In this document: piece after piece, positions 47,321 to 59,667 of the stretch
Numbering within the stretch: position 1 is the stretch's first letter
How the letters are laid out: each line of letters begins with the position of its first letter
The notes under the pieces: generated by a model
The model's input: the letters and a program-made list of their open reading frames with translations, nothing else
What the model was told of the DNA's origin: nothing
The model's database searches: none
Made by a program: the position numbers and the translations under genes
Assembly (NCBI GenBank): GCA_014529385.2
Contig: CM043969.1
Location: 30,338,946 to 30,402,945, forward strand
DNA from: Adiantum capillus-veneris
Lineage: Eukaryota; Streptophyta; Polypodiopsida; Polypodiales; Pteridaceae
Direction: 5' to 3'
DNA length: 64,000 bases

Positions 47321-47859
47321 AATGGCTATCTTTGTTGTGGGAGCTACCTACTGTCAATTATAATGACTACTTGCACGTAAAAAAATAGACATCATTTGAT
47401 ACACTTACAACCACAAATAGCTCGTAGATGCGTTAGCACATGTGCTCCGGTTTGCAAGGAATGCTGGGCATTGTTGTGTAGCTGTCTTTGAGCCAATCGT
47501 GATGGTGGAGTTGAATCTCCAATGTGATGAGAAAGCAAGAAGTAGAGTTAGAATGAAGCTCACACTCTCTCTCTTTCTCTCTCACACACAGTCAATGACA
47601 GCTCAAAACTTTGATTATGATTAAGTTCTCTTTACAAAATGACCTAGGTACCTTATATACTAAGACTACCATAGGTTAAATCAAAATAGAGTTCAAGGGG
47701 TTAAATGGCTTTGTATTTACAATCTGGAAGTGCCATTGCACCCCGGCTTCTACAATTAGAATAACTACTCATTATAAATATTGTTTTCTGCCATAATCCG
47801 CATCATATCATAACTATTAAAAAATAAGACTTTGGTATGGAAATTGAGTAATGCCGTGT

Positions 47860-47890
47860 TGTTGACCCATGGGTCAACACTCCCCCAGTC
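47860..47890 (-). other. Palindrome with adjoining polypyrimidine, possible LTR end
   Basis: A perfect 20-base palindrome (TGTTGACCCA and its complement) is followed by CTCCCCCAG. On the minus strand this would be a polypurine tract next to an LTR that begins TGTTGACC. The minus-strand translation just upstream (GHVRDDMNSDWG) resembles the tail of LTR polyproteins. No partner LTR was identified. Confidence 0.3.
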
Positions 47891-48764
47891 CGAATTCATG
47901 TCGTCCCTGACATGACCTCATTGTGAATGTCTGTGTGGTCTTTGTTGTTGTTTTACATATCAATAGCATGTACCTTCATAGCTTCATTGTCATTATCCAA
48001 TAGATTCTATAAGTCCTTCAATTGTATCCACAAAAGAGAACTCTTGAGATCACTTCATCTGGTTCAATAACTTTGCATCCTTGGAACTCACTTTGCATGT
48101 TGGAAACATGTCGTTTCTCCCACTTGCATAACTTGTTGAGATTCCTAAAAGATATCAAAACCCTCTGCGATTAATACCAAAAATCCTAAAGAAAAAGTCT
48201 CTTGGCCATCAAAGGCAGGCAAGAGCCTTCCTTCTATGTATCATAGTCTCGCTTTACAATGGTACCCTAACAAATCCTACATAGTCCTAGATTCTCTAAA
48301 CTCTTTGTTCACCCTTGGAAGAGGATTCTCTCCAAGGCTATCCCTATTTTTCTTGTTATCCACACAGACTATCAAGAACTCCATACCCTTTTTTCCATCT
48401 CTACTTCAAATCTTGGAATATGTTGAACCTCAGCCCTTTTTTTGCATGGTGTTTTAGTTATATTTTTCCAATAAGATTTCATTGTATATATCTAGTGAGA
48501 ACTCACCCTATAAAGGGTCATGCAAGAAGTGATAGCCACCACTCATGGACTAAAGTGTAAAGATGGGCCTCAGATACTTGGCACCTAAAATAGATTTCAT
48601 AATAAAATTAAATACACAAGTCCAAAAGAGGTGCTTTGGAGTTGGGGGGTTAGTATTTTAGGCCATTCTTGTGCAAGATTCTCCTCTCTCACTCTTATGT
48701 TAAGTGTATGAGAAAAAATCATGCCTATATCTCCTCTCTAACATGCTTTCACTATATCTAGTCT

Positions 48765-48766
<2 letters not shown>
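47891..48766. other. Unassigned DNA
   Basis: No coding motif recognised. It may be the interior of the element hinted at by the palindrome and polypyrimidine stretch at 47860-47890. Confidence 0.3.
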
Positions 48767-48823
<57 letters not shown>

Positions 48824-48848
48824 ATGCATGCGTGCACACGTGCGCATG
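48767..48848. repeat. (TG)n extended by alternating purine-pyrimidine
   Basis: (TG)n to about 48822 continues without a break in alternation through CATGCATGCGTGCACACGTG to 48848. Confidence 0.95.
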
Positions 48849-49011
48849 GTGTCCTTGTCTAGTTGTATGTACTTGGGTTTTGGAAGAGATGGTGAAAGGT
48901 TGATGGTTATGTGTGTGAGGAAAGATTGTGGTTCTAGCTTTTGTTCCCCCAAAAATCCCATTCGTGGTATTGGAGCAAAGGTTCGTGGCAATCAACAACC
49001 TAATTTTCAAT

Positions 49012-49461
49012 CATTAGGGAATATTTGGACTTAGGAAGGGGCCTTATAAGGAGTTTGACTTCCTCTCTCGTGTCCAAAACGGACGTGCAATAAATTGTTT
49101 CCAAATCAACTCTAAACATGGCGGAGATTCGACAGTTAGAATCTACTCTTCAAGATCTGCCTATTGATATAGCACGCCATGAGATTCCTCATATTTTGAA
49201 AGATTCTATTTTTAATTATCTTGTGATGTGACAACTTCGTCTACAATCTAGAGAACCAAAAATAGAATCTTTCAAAATATGAGGAATCTCATGGCGTGCT
49301 ATATATCAATAGAAAGAGCTTGAAGAGTAGATTCTAACTGCCAAATCTCTATCAAGTTTAGAGTTGATTTGAAAAAATTTTACCGCATGCCCATCTTGGA
49401 CATGAGAGAGGAAGTCAAACTCCTTATAAGGCCTCTTTGTGAGTCCAAATTTTTCCTAATG
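49012..49461. repeat. Large inverted repeat (arms about 203 bases, 44-base loop)
   Basis: Arms 49012-49213 and 49258-49461 are complementary over nearly their whole length. Shared words include GGAGTTTGACTTCCTCTCTC, ATCAACTCTAAAC, TTAGAATCTACTCTTCAAG and AGCACGCCATGAGATTCCTC. Mismatches and one two-base insertion (ATATATC against ATATC) are scattered. The left arm contains a short open frame MAEIRQLESTLQDLPIDIARHEIP. Transcription through it would give a long hairpin RNA. Confidence 0.92.
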
Positions 49462-50185
49462 TGTTTAAAGAGGAATATTCCAGTTGGCAGCATCGAGTTT
49501 GCAAATCAAAGCTTAATCTACAATTCATCAACAAATTGACCAAGCAATCATGTTTATAAACCATTGTAATCCAGTATGATAAGAGAGAAACCTTGTTGAA
49601 ATTAAAGAAGCGGTGATTTTTATTCAAAATTTGGAGTGCTTTGAAGGATATTTAGAAGGGCCAAATCCAATGTAGGTAAAGAAAAATAAGAAGAAGGAAG
49701 CTTTTGAACGAGTTTAAGAAGGTAGATATTGACTTTGTTATAGATAAGAAGAGCTTAGCCCACAATCATCAACTTGAGGCAAAGCTGAGCTCAATTGCAA
49801 AATTATGGTAATCTTTGCTTTTGGTGCAAGAGGTCACAGTGTGATCTTCAAGATTTAGAAATCTTGATGGACTCCAAGTTGCTCGATTGGCGTTGACTTC
49901 AATTTCTCTTTTAAGAAAGATTTAAAGGCTTTTGAAATCTATATTCTGAGAGTAAATGAAACTCAAATTCAGGCAACTAAAATATAACCCAGTCAATTTC
50001 CATAAAGATAATCGTAAGAGAACTGGGTGAGTCGAATAACAACCGACGTGGGTGTCACCCCTTGCATGCAAGGAAGCCTTATAATCAACCACCACCAATC
50101 TCTACAAAAGTGGTAGCAACTAAGGCACTTGGGCTTGGGAAGCATTCGGTCCTTCTTATTCACTGATTGAAAACAACTTGCATGG

Positions 50186-50245
<60 letters not shown>

Positions 50246-50469
50246 CAATTTTCCTCGTGTGTTGTCTCTTTCTCTCTCAACTCACTATGAACCTCCCTTT
50301 TCACACCATTTTTAGCCTTAAAAGTTGTGTCCCTTATTAGACATTAAAAAAAATTGCACACGAACATATCCATTTATAAATAGCCATGTTTAAATAAATA
50401 AATATATACACACACCCACTCAAAATGAGGAGAAAAAAGAGAGAAAAAGCACACCATCATCGCTCATCT
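49462..50469. other. Unassigned DNA with (CT)n at 50187-50243
   Basis: No recognised domain was found. The (CT)n tract is pure. Upstream of the Gypsy gag the sequence is AT-rich, with a TATAAATAG-like motif near 50375. Confidence 0.5.
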
Positions 50470-53400
50470 TCTGCAACCACCCTCTATTGTTGAACATCTC
50501 ACAAATTTGCAGCAATCACTTGCATATGAGCGCATGTAAAGATAGGAACTAGAAGATAAGCTATTGCACACTACACGAGTCAAAATTGCATCTAATCCAA
50601 AGAAAAACAAAAAAAGCAGAAAGACTTTCACATTCAAGAATTTTGACAGCACTAAAGATGCTAGCAAGGTACTGGCGTGGGTTAGTCAACTCAATGACTA
50701 TTTTCATAATGAAGACTTTCTAGAGTGTGACATGGTCAAATGTACATTAAATCACCTCACCGATAGTGTTTCACCTTGGTGGAATGCCACTAAATAGCAC
50801 GGTAGAAGACCTCACACATGGCATGCATTTAAAATTTGTGTCTACTCCATTCTATATCAACATAGTATAAAGCCAAAGCATGCCGCCAAGGGGATTTAAT
50901 TCGCCACGATAGAAACAAAGATGTATAGACTTACACTAGTCGTTTTTAAACTCTCATTCAATTTCAAGCCATTGAACACGTCAGCCATAGGAAACTAAAT
51001 TGTAAGTATATAACTCGGTTAGCACTACAAATTGGTGCTCGGGTAGACATGTTTGAGCCAGGTTCACTGTCATATCTATTAAGTTGGCACTTAATGTGGA
51101 GAAAAATAAAGATGGACATCAACTCCATACTCATTAGCCTACTAAAACTAATAATAAAAAGAGAGTTCCTTTCTCTCCTAGCTTTGACAAGAACAAAATC
51201 AAAGTCATACCTTCTTCAAGAGATGAAGATTTGACAATTTCGCTACACCTACTCAACCCCATGGCAATAATAACAACCACATGTAGTAGAGGGGAAACCA
51301 AAATCCTTCCAACAATCAACACCCTAATCAACTTTCCAATGGTAATAAAAAGGTGAAATATTTTAAAAGTTTTTGTTTTGGACACTATGCAAATAAGTGC
51401 AAAAACAACACTACTAAGAGCAATGGTCATTCCACTAGCCAACCTAATGGAGTCGCACGCAATCACAACCATATCCCATTGAACAAAAACCGCCCAAGTG
51501 TTGTACATATATAGCCTCATCAAAGATGCTATTCTCGATGACAAGGAAATTGAAGTCAATTACAATGAGGACTATGACTCCAAGTATGATGCCAATGAAA
51601 ATCCTTCTTCAGGTATTCCTATAACCGCACACACTTTACCTAAAGTGAAAGGGGTAGCTAAGGGTGAAGATCTTACAATTCCCATAGATGATGGTAGTAG
51701 CCATAATTTCATCTTTGCACGATTGGCACAACAACTTTCTCTCTCTCAATTTTCTTCACTTCACAAAGTAAATATTATTTTTAATAATCAATGTTTCAAC
51801 TGAAAAACTCAAGTCATTGTGTTGAAGTTTACATTGGTGAATTTTTCCATACACATACATTTCTAGTCACACCATTGCATGGTATTAATATGATTTTGGG
51901 GATGCCCTTTTGACATGACTCTAACCCGCCAATCAATTACAAAACATGAAATTTGACTCTCACCCATGAAAACAAACCTACTCCATCCAAGAAAACAAAC
52001 CTACTCCATCCAAGAAATCTTAGAGCATAAAAAAATTTCACTACTTTCTCACACTCCAAACAAGCAATTTGAAAGTAAGTGAAAACATACCTAGCGCTTG
52101 TAAACCAACTCTCTGCTAAAATTAAAACTCCTTATCACTCTTCACACGATAATGATTTCTTCCCATAGTTTAAAAATTGTTTCATGTAGCATTTGCCTCC
52201 TAGAACACCACCATCACATCCTAAAGACCATAAAATTGATATTATCCCTAGTAGTGAGCCTCCTTATAGAGCACCCTATCATGGGCACATAGGAAGATAC
52301 AAAATTGAATCACATATTCACTTGACCCAGGACTTATTAGACCTAGTATTTCACCATATGAAGCTTGAGCACTTCTTGTTAAGAAGAAAAATGGAACCTT
52401 TTGTATGTGTGTTGACTACACGGCTCTAAAAACACCACCATAAGAAATAGGTTTCCTATTCCCATAGTAGATGATCTGCTAGACAAACTGAAAGGGACAA
52501 ACATTTTTAGCAAAATTAGTCGTAAGTCAGGGTACCATCCACTAAGTTAAAATGTTCGATAAAGATGTTCATAAAATGACATTTAGAAAAAAAAAAAGAG
52601 CACTATAAATTTCTTGTCATGCCATTCAATCTAACAAACACACCACCTACCTTCACTCATATAATGAAACAAATTTTTATTGACCATCAAGCCTTTATCA
52701 TTGTATTTTTTGATGATATTCTCATGTTCAATAAATAAGAACACAAGGAACATTTAACATGTGCCTTTAACCTTCTTTCACAAAACCATCTATACTTGCA
52801 TCTGAAAAAGATTTCATTTTTTCGATCTAAAATTGAGTATTTGGGACACATTGTATCAATGAGAAGGGAATACATTTAGATCCCAAAAAAATTGAAGCTA
52901 TTCAGTCATGGCTTAGACCCAAAAACTTCATGAGATATGTTCATTGGTCTATGTAGTTATTATAACAAGTTTGTTTTACAAATCACATTATCCGACCCTC
53001 CTGCTAAAGTAAAACACCCCATATGTATGGATTGATTTACAAAAAAGCTCATTCACTGCATTCAAATAAGCTCTAACTAATGCACTTGTGCTACAATTTT
53101 CTTACTTTGATCTATCATTCTTTGTTGTACTCATTGATGCTATTGGAAAAGATATTGGTGCAATCTTCATGTAAGATAACCATCCACTTGCATTTGAAAG
53201 TCATAAATTTAAACACTTTGAATTTAAGTTCAATACATATGACAAAGAATTGACTATAGTAGTGCATGCTTTGAAAATTTGAAATCATTATTTAATGGGT
53301 GATGAATCGATAATAAAAAAATGATCAACAAAGTATCAAGTATTTATTGTCTCAACCCCTAATAGATGATAGGCATGTTAAGTGGGTTTCTTTCATTCAA

Positions 53401-54735
53401 AGTTTTCAACCCAACATTGTGGGATAATTTGAGTAGAAAATCATCTCTCAACTATTACGGGCACTTCATTTAATTATATGTGTGATAGTTATGCATAAGA
53501 CGATGATTTTAATACCACATGGTTGCATATGCTGGACAACTCTATCAATAGATTTCTCGCATACACTACACAAGAAAAATTTTCACTACCTTAAACAAAA
53601 ATTGTGTCACAAAACCATTCCGTACTTTACTCATTGAAAAATTACATGAACCACCTTATGCGGGACATATATGCTTTGTTGCTACTTTTCCAAATTTATG
53701 TTCTGATTTTTATTATCCTACTATGAAAAGTGCTGTTAAACAATATGTTTCAACTTGTGTAAATTGCCAAAAGATTAAATTAGTGATAGATAAGAAATTA
53801 GGTTACTAATTTTTCACTCATTAGTCACAAGCATGATATGATTTGGACTGTTATTGATCATTTCCCTAAGAAAGCATACTTTATTCCATGCAAGAAAACT
53901 CTCATAACACATCAAGCTGCACTTCTCTTTCTCAAAGCTATTTTTCATCATCATGGTTTGCTAATCATATATGATAGAGATTCCAAATTTTGTCATGCTT
54001 TTTGGATTGAAAATCTTGGTACTACACTTGATTTTACTTCTGCATTCCATCCCGAGTCTAATGGTAAAAAAAAAAGTCACTAATTGCACTATCATTAATT
54101 TATTGAAAGCTTATGTGTCTTCTCAACCAAAGAAATGAAATGATTATCGACACATTTTATTGTTTTCTTATAATAATACCACTCACTTTGCTACAAGTAA
54201 ATCTCAATTTAAGATTTTGTATGGTCACTCTCTTCCTAATCTTGCTTCACATCGCTCTAACATTGTGCCTGTCATTGATACTTTTAGTACAAATTTTCAT
54301 GACATTTATGAAATGTTCACTCTTCTTTTAAGCATTCACAAGAAATTTACACTAAGCATGCTAATAAGAACCACAAAGCACATGAATTGAAGGAAGGAGA
54401 TTACGTTATGCTTCGAATTGAAAAACGAAGGTAAGTGTTGGTACAAATGTTTTTGTAAAGTTTGCTCCTAGTTTTTATTATTCATTCAAGGTTTTTGCTG
54501 TAATAAATGATGTTTCATTTCATTTAGAATCACCTTCACACTAGCACATTCACAATGCATTTCACATTAGTCTCTTATGTCCCTTTCAAGAAGCCCTACC
54601 TACCACATTTATGAGGAACCACCTACACTTGTAGATCAAGAAGAGAAACTTATCCTTGACCAAATAGTTGACCATCAGACCACCATCACATGCATGCAAA
54701 ACCTGGCTCCACTGAGATCTATAAACAACTAAGAC
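50470..54735 (+). pseudogene. Gypsy-2: degraded Ty3/Gypsy gag-pol
   Basis: The domain order gag, protease, RT, RNase H, integrase on the plus strand is that of Ty3/Gypsy. Gag (50564-50797) includes FDSTKDASKVLAWVSQLNDYF and a partial knuckle CFGHYANKC near 51385. The protease (51498-51803) shows IPIDDGSSHNFI. RT begins HKIDIIPSSEPPYRAPY (52193 onward), with RNRFPIP-type and IFSKI motifs, FLVMPFNLTNTPPTF, and catalytic IVFFDDILMF (52697-52729). RNase H has DNHPLAFESHKF and YDKELTIVVHALK. No LTRs were identified. Stops and shifts are numerous, so it is old. Confidence 0.85.
53620..54420 (+). pseudogene. Gypsy-2 integrase
   Basis: The zinc-binding region HEPPYAGHIC...CVNCQKIK (53640-53780) precedes the core. 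The open frame 53838-54083 reads MIWTVIDHFPKKAYFIPC, then HHHGLLIIYDRDSKF with the second acidic residue and FHPESNG close to the glutamate region. Later pieces (HFATSKSQFKILYGHSLPN and KNHKAHELKEGDYVMLR) follow the C-terminal domain. VYEEPPTLVDQEEKLILDQIVDHQ near 54605-54680 may be the start of a chromodomain, which would make it a chromovirus; that is weak. Confidence 0.8.
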
Positions 54736-56073
54736 TTCTCTGGATTTGGTTTCACTTTGATTAGTAGGATCTTGACTCCTAAGCTGCTTTTACTTCTCAT
54801 AAGATACATATGGCCTTCTAAATCAACATATACAACTTTGTCTTCACTATAGCCGTAGAGCTATAAGGTTTTCTCTCTTTCACTTGTGCTTTTTCTCATG
54901 CTATTGATTGGCTTTGGTACTCTTGAATTCTCAGCTTGACTCAAGTCCATGTTGCACTTGATCTGTAAAGACTATCTCTTAGAAAATTATGTTGTTGCCC
55001 AATGGCATTTTCTTGTTTACAGCTGACAAGACTACATATGCCAAAGAAATTTTGGCAATTGAATACTCTACAAACTCACAAAAAGTTGGATAATTCTAGC
55101 TCGAGTGCTTTATAATTGACTGCAATCCTTTGAAACCCATAAAATTGGGGCTCTAAAAAGCTTAATATGCAATCACATGTGAATTTTGCTCGTGGTCTTA
55201 CAATTTAAGCCCAATGTGCAATGTGATGCTTGCACTCACTACTTTGTAGCTTGAATAATTATTTTTAGTTCGTCTGTGTTGGTTGACTAAACTGCGATAC
55301 CACTTTCTAAAAACCGGACTAGAACAAAGATGTTTCCTATCCAAAGGGGTTAAGAGCCTGGTGGATGTCTCCCAATTTTCTAGGATTTTTTTTTTAGCTC
55401 TAACAAGTTTTACGACTTAGATTTTGCTGGTTTTCTCCAAAACAAGCTTAAAACTCAGCCTCAATTCGCAATCTTGGCTTGTTTCAACTGCCCTACAAGC
55501 TTGTTGTAACTAAAGATTGATCTTCAAATTGAATTTTTAGAGTTTGCTTCTGGCCCATTGGGTTTTGATGGATATTTTATCAATCGGTTCGCTCTCACTT
55601 TTCTCGAAAACTTTTTGAATTTTTGAAATGGTGAGGTCCACCTTTTGAACTCAACCCATCTCTCTCTATGGAAAACCCCCCTTCTCCAAAATTCTCAAGT
55701 GCAGGGCGTGTGAATGACCACTTGACGATCAAGATAAACAAAATCTCCAGTAAAATCTTTCATCGAAAGAGAAAATCTTGCATGGTAAGGAGCCTTTCTC
55801 CCCAAGTACCGATGGAGACACTCATAATCATTTTTCTCTCTCCTTCATTTTCTCCTCGAAGGGCTCCACTTTCAAAATAATTGATAACTATATTAGTAAA
55901 TAAAAGGGCACTCGATGGTTTGTACAACCATGGCCACCACCTTCTTACAAAAGAAAATAAGGGGGGCCTCCTTCTCATTATCACCTCTCTCCGCCTTGTC
56001 CTCTTCTATTCATGGAGCTCTCCCTCTCCTTGTCTTCTCTCTCCCTCTCACTCTCTCTCTCTTGGCTAAAATT
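54736..56073. other. Unassigned DNA between Gypsy-2 and Copia-3
   Basis: No coding similarity was found. It may include the decayed 3' LTR of Gypsy-2. A CT-rich stretch lies at 56025-56062. Confidence 0.4.
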
Positions 56074-56293
56074 TGTTGGATCGAGTGAAGGAGCTAAAAG
56101 AGAGAGTGCGAAAGAGAAGAGAGTAAACAAACACAGGTGAGGGTGAGCCTTGTCCTCCTACACAACACACATTATATATCGAGAGAGTGTGTATGGTAAT
56201 GTATTATCTATATAGTTGGATAAAAGAAACAGTAAGTGAGTTAGTGATGGGAGTTACTGGCGGTCAACCAGACGTAGGCCAGCAAACCCAACA
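56074..56293 (-). repeat. 3' LTR of Copia-3
   Basis: A 220-base repeat TGTTGGATCG...CCCAACA. Its first part (to GTGTATGG) matches 61031-61150. Confidence 0.85.
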
Positions 56294-56369
56294 ATCTCCC
56301 ACTTGATGGCCAATGTGGGAGGCCAAAAGAAAGAGTAACTGAGGAAGGCTACATCTCACCCAATGCCCA

Positions 56370-57915
56370 TCAACTAATGACAGTGCTGAAACTGATGGCA
56401 AGAGAGAATTCTTGTCAGTGCATCCGCTGTGTTCTTTGACATATGAATCTTCACCAAGTCAATCTTTTTGTTTGCCAAGCACTCCCGAGTGAAGTGATAT
56501 TGCACATCAATGTGTTTTCTTCTTGAATGAAACACCGGATTCTTGGCCAAAGCAATAGCACTCTAACTATCGCAGTGAAGTAGTGGCAATTTGTGCTCCA
56601 ATCCAATATCTCCCACTAGGCAAGCAAGCCATATAGCTTCCTTGCATGCTTCACTCAAAGAAACATACTCAGCCTCTGTAGTGGAAATCGACATAAAATC
56701 TTGAAGATCGGATCTCCAAGAGTTAGCAAAACTAAAAAATGTGTAGATCCAATCTGCCATTGATCTATGTATCAACACAGCCTGCATAATCACTATCCAC
56801 GTATTCCTTGATGGATAGATCTCCACGACCATACCATAAATGTCTATTCATTGTGTCACTTAAGTATCTAAGAATCGACTTGAAAGCATCCCAATGCTTT
56901 TTACCAGGGTTAGATATAAATCTGATGACAACTCCCACTGCATGTGCAATGTCAGGTCTCCTGGCCACCATGGCATACATGAGACTGCCACAAGTTGAAG
57001 CATAAGGAACCTTAGCCATTGTAGCTTTTTCCTCAACAGATTTGGTACAATCGTTCTTGCTAAGTTTCAAATATGCAGGCAATGAGGTACGCAATGCCTT
57101 CCACTTTTGCAGGTTGAAATGCTCAAGAACTTTATGCACATAATCCTTCTAAGATATGTATAACAATCTGTTATTACGGTCTTGAGTGATACACATACCC
57201 AAAATGTGATTTGCATTTCCCAAATCTTTCATGTCAAACTGACTCTTCATCTTCATTTTGAGGTCAACAATGTCCTTCTTTGAATGACCAGCAATGAGCA
57301 TGTCATCCACCTAAAGAATAAGCATAATTAGTTGTCCATTGGGTTGTCTTTTCACATAAAGACATAGATCCTCAGTACTGCACCGATAGCCTTGGGAATG
57401 CATAAATGCATCAAATTTTTGATACCATTGTCTGAATGATTGCTTCAAGCCATAAAGACTTTTCAGAAGCTTACAGACTACATGTTTCTTACCCTTTAAC
57501 ACAAACCCTCCAAGTTGCTGCATATAAATCTCCTCATTGAGATCTCCATGGAAGAAAGTTGTAATGACTCTATTTGCTCAAGATCCAAAGCTTCAGTGGA
57601 AACCAAACCAAGCAACATTCTCAATGTCGTCATCTTGACCACTGGATAAAATATTTCTTGAAAATCTATACCATATTCTTGCTTGAAATCTTTGGCCACT
57701 AAGCGAGCTTGTAATTCTCAACACTAGATGTGTTCTTCTTCTTGTAAACCCATTACAAGGTAGTGCTTTCCTACCTCTTGCAATGAAACCAATTCCCAAG
57801 TTTTGTTTCTCTGAATACTAGACAACTCACTTTTCATTGCAACCTCCCACTGAGTCTTATCCTTGGCTAACATGGCCTCTTTGTAACAAGATGGCTCACC
57901 ACTATCTGTCAGCAA
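56370..57915 (-). pseudogene. Copia-3 reverse transcriptase and RNase H
   Basis: The fragments are 57724-57915 ([20 protein letters not shown]), 57496-57699 ([22 protein letters not shown]), 57311-57523 (FVLKGKKHVVCKLLKSLYGLKQ, ending LIMLIL at a stop just before VDDML), 56765-57139 (LSKNDCTKSVEEKATMAK, SLMYAMVARRPDIAHAVG) and 56563-56832 (STTEAEYVSLSEACKEAIWLA, LLHCDS). They match Copia-1 residue for residue over long stretches. The catalytic YVDD is damaged (the tyrosine codon region reads as a stop). Confidence 0.85.
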
Positions 57916-58113
57916 TACAAAATCTAGGCCACGAACAAGACAGTCTGGCGGATTTGAGGCTTTCTAAGACCTTCTTGTTTGACTAGTACTAGCCTGCTCA
58001 GTTTCTCTAGTGACATGAGCATTCACTTGTAGCATAAATAGCTCATGAGATTTCTGCAAAGGAGGTGATACATCAAAAAATGTCACTTTGCAAAATTCTA
58101 CCTCTTTCTCTAG

Positions 58114-59667
58114 CTATTTATGCATCTTAGTCTCATTGAAGACTACATCACTGCTATGAATAATTGATTGACTCTCAGGATCCCATAAACGATAGCCAAA
58201 CTGACCATCTTGTCCATAGCCTATAAAGATGCATTTCCTAGATTTGGGATCAAGCTTACCACAAAGCTCTTTAGGCACATGTGTGTAAGCCTCACAGCCA
58301 AAGGTCATGAGCTTGTCATAAGATAATTTATGTCTTGATGACCATAATTCCTCAGGCACACTAAACTCTAAAGAAGCATGTGGTGATCTATTGATCAAGT
58401 AAACCACCGTATAAAGTGCTTCAGCCCAAAAACCTTGTGTCAAATTAGCTTGCAAAAGCATAGACATAATCCTCTCCTGAATGATCCTATTCATCCTTTC
58501 AGCAACACCATTCTTTGAAGGGGTGTAGGGATCTATGAACTCACGCTTAATTCCCCTTTTTGAATAGAAATCTACAAACTCCTTAGAAATGTACTATCCA
58601 CCATTGTGTGCCACAAAGCTTTTAACTTTCGGTCAGACTGAGTCTCTACACGTGATAAGAATTTCTTGAAAAACAAGAAAATGGTCTCATATTTGGACTT
58701 CATAGCATAAGCCCAAACTTTACGTGATGCATCGTCTATAAACGTGACAAAATAAGGCACTCCACCAAGAGATCTAGTAGGCATAGGGCCACACATATCA
58801 CTATCACAAGCTCTAAAGGTTTACGCTCTTTCTCAATGAGCCATTACAAGAAGCACGTGTTTGCTTCCCATATTGATAGTGCTCACAGAAAGGAAATTCA
58901 GAAAATGAAAGAGAAGGCCATCAGCCCAAACAAGAAAGAGTCTCCATTCCTTTCTGGGACATATTTCCTAACCGGCTATGCCACAATGCAACGGTTGGCA
59001 GCTCGGTTACAAATAGAACATTGTTTTTGGCTGACACATAAAGAGGATAAAGGGAGTCCACTTTTGAGCCTTGTGCAACCATCAAGTTTTCCTTTGCAAT
59101 ATACCAAGACTCCTGAAAGAAAGTGACTTTGTAACCCAGGTCATCAAGGCAACCAACTGAAATCAAATTGCCTATCAAAGCTGGGACATGACGCACATTG
59201 TGGATCACAAAACGACCGCCATTTTCCATAACCATAGCAATGTCACCAACACCCACGATGTCACAAGCATAGCTGTCTCCAAGTGTGACAGATCCAATAG
59301 TCTCCTCATAGGTGGTAAACCACTCTCTATGCGGAGTAACATGCAAAGAAGCATCTGAATCAAGTATCCAGGTGTGTGACACCTAACCACTGACAAGCAA
59401 TTCAATAAGCAATAATTTTGGCAATGATAGAGATTCATGTGCCTTAAAGAACACATCATCAATCTCTGTAAGAATATTGATATCTTGCACATCACAATCA
59501 TTTGAAACCATATTGATTCCTTCAATTTTCATTGAGCTCTTTGACTTATCCTCTTTACCATCATTATCTTTACTTTTTCCTTTGCCCTTATCATGGTTCC
59601 AAGCATGACAATCTTTTTTCATGTGACCATATTTCTCACAATAATGGCATTGAAGGGGGATCTCCAA
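58114..59667 (-). pseudogene. Copia-3 zinc knuckle, protease and integrase
   Basis: 59383-59667 begins with the knuckle CHYCEKYGHMKKDC. 58921-59382 has the protease WILDSDASLHV, in which the glycine of D-S/T-G is changed to aspartate, and LWHSRLGNMSQKGMETL. 58572-58796 gives MCGPMPTRSLGG and FIDDASRKVWAYAMKS. 58114-58494 ends integrase with [46 protein letters not shown] and FGYRLWDPES. The DSG-to-DSD change would inactivate the protease. Confidence 0.85.

Noticed and set aside
48738-49034. Frames over the (TG)n tract at 48767
   Set aside because: Microsatellite translation.
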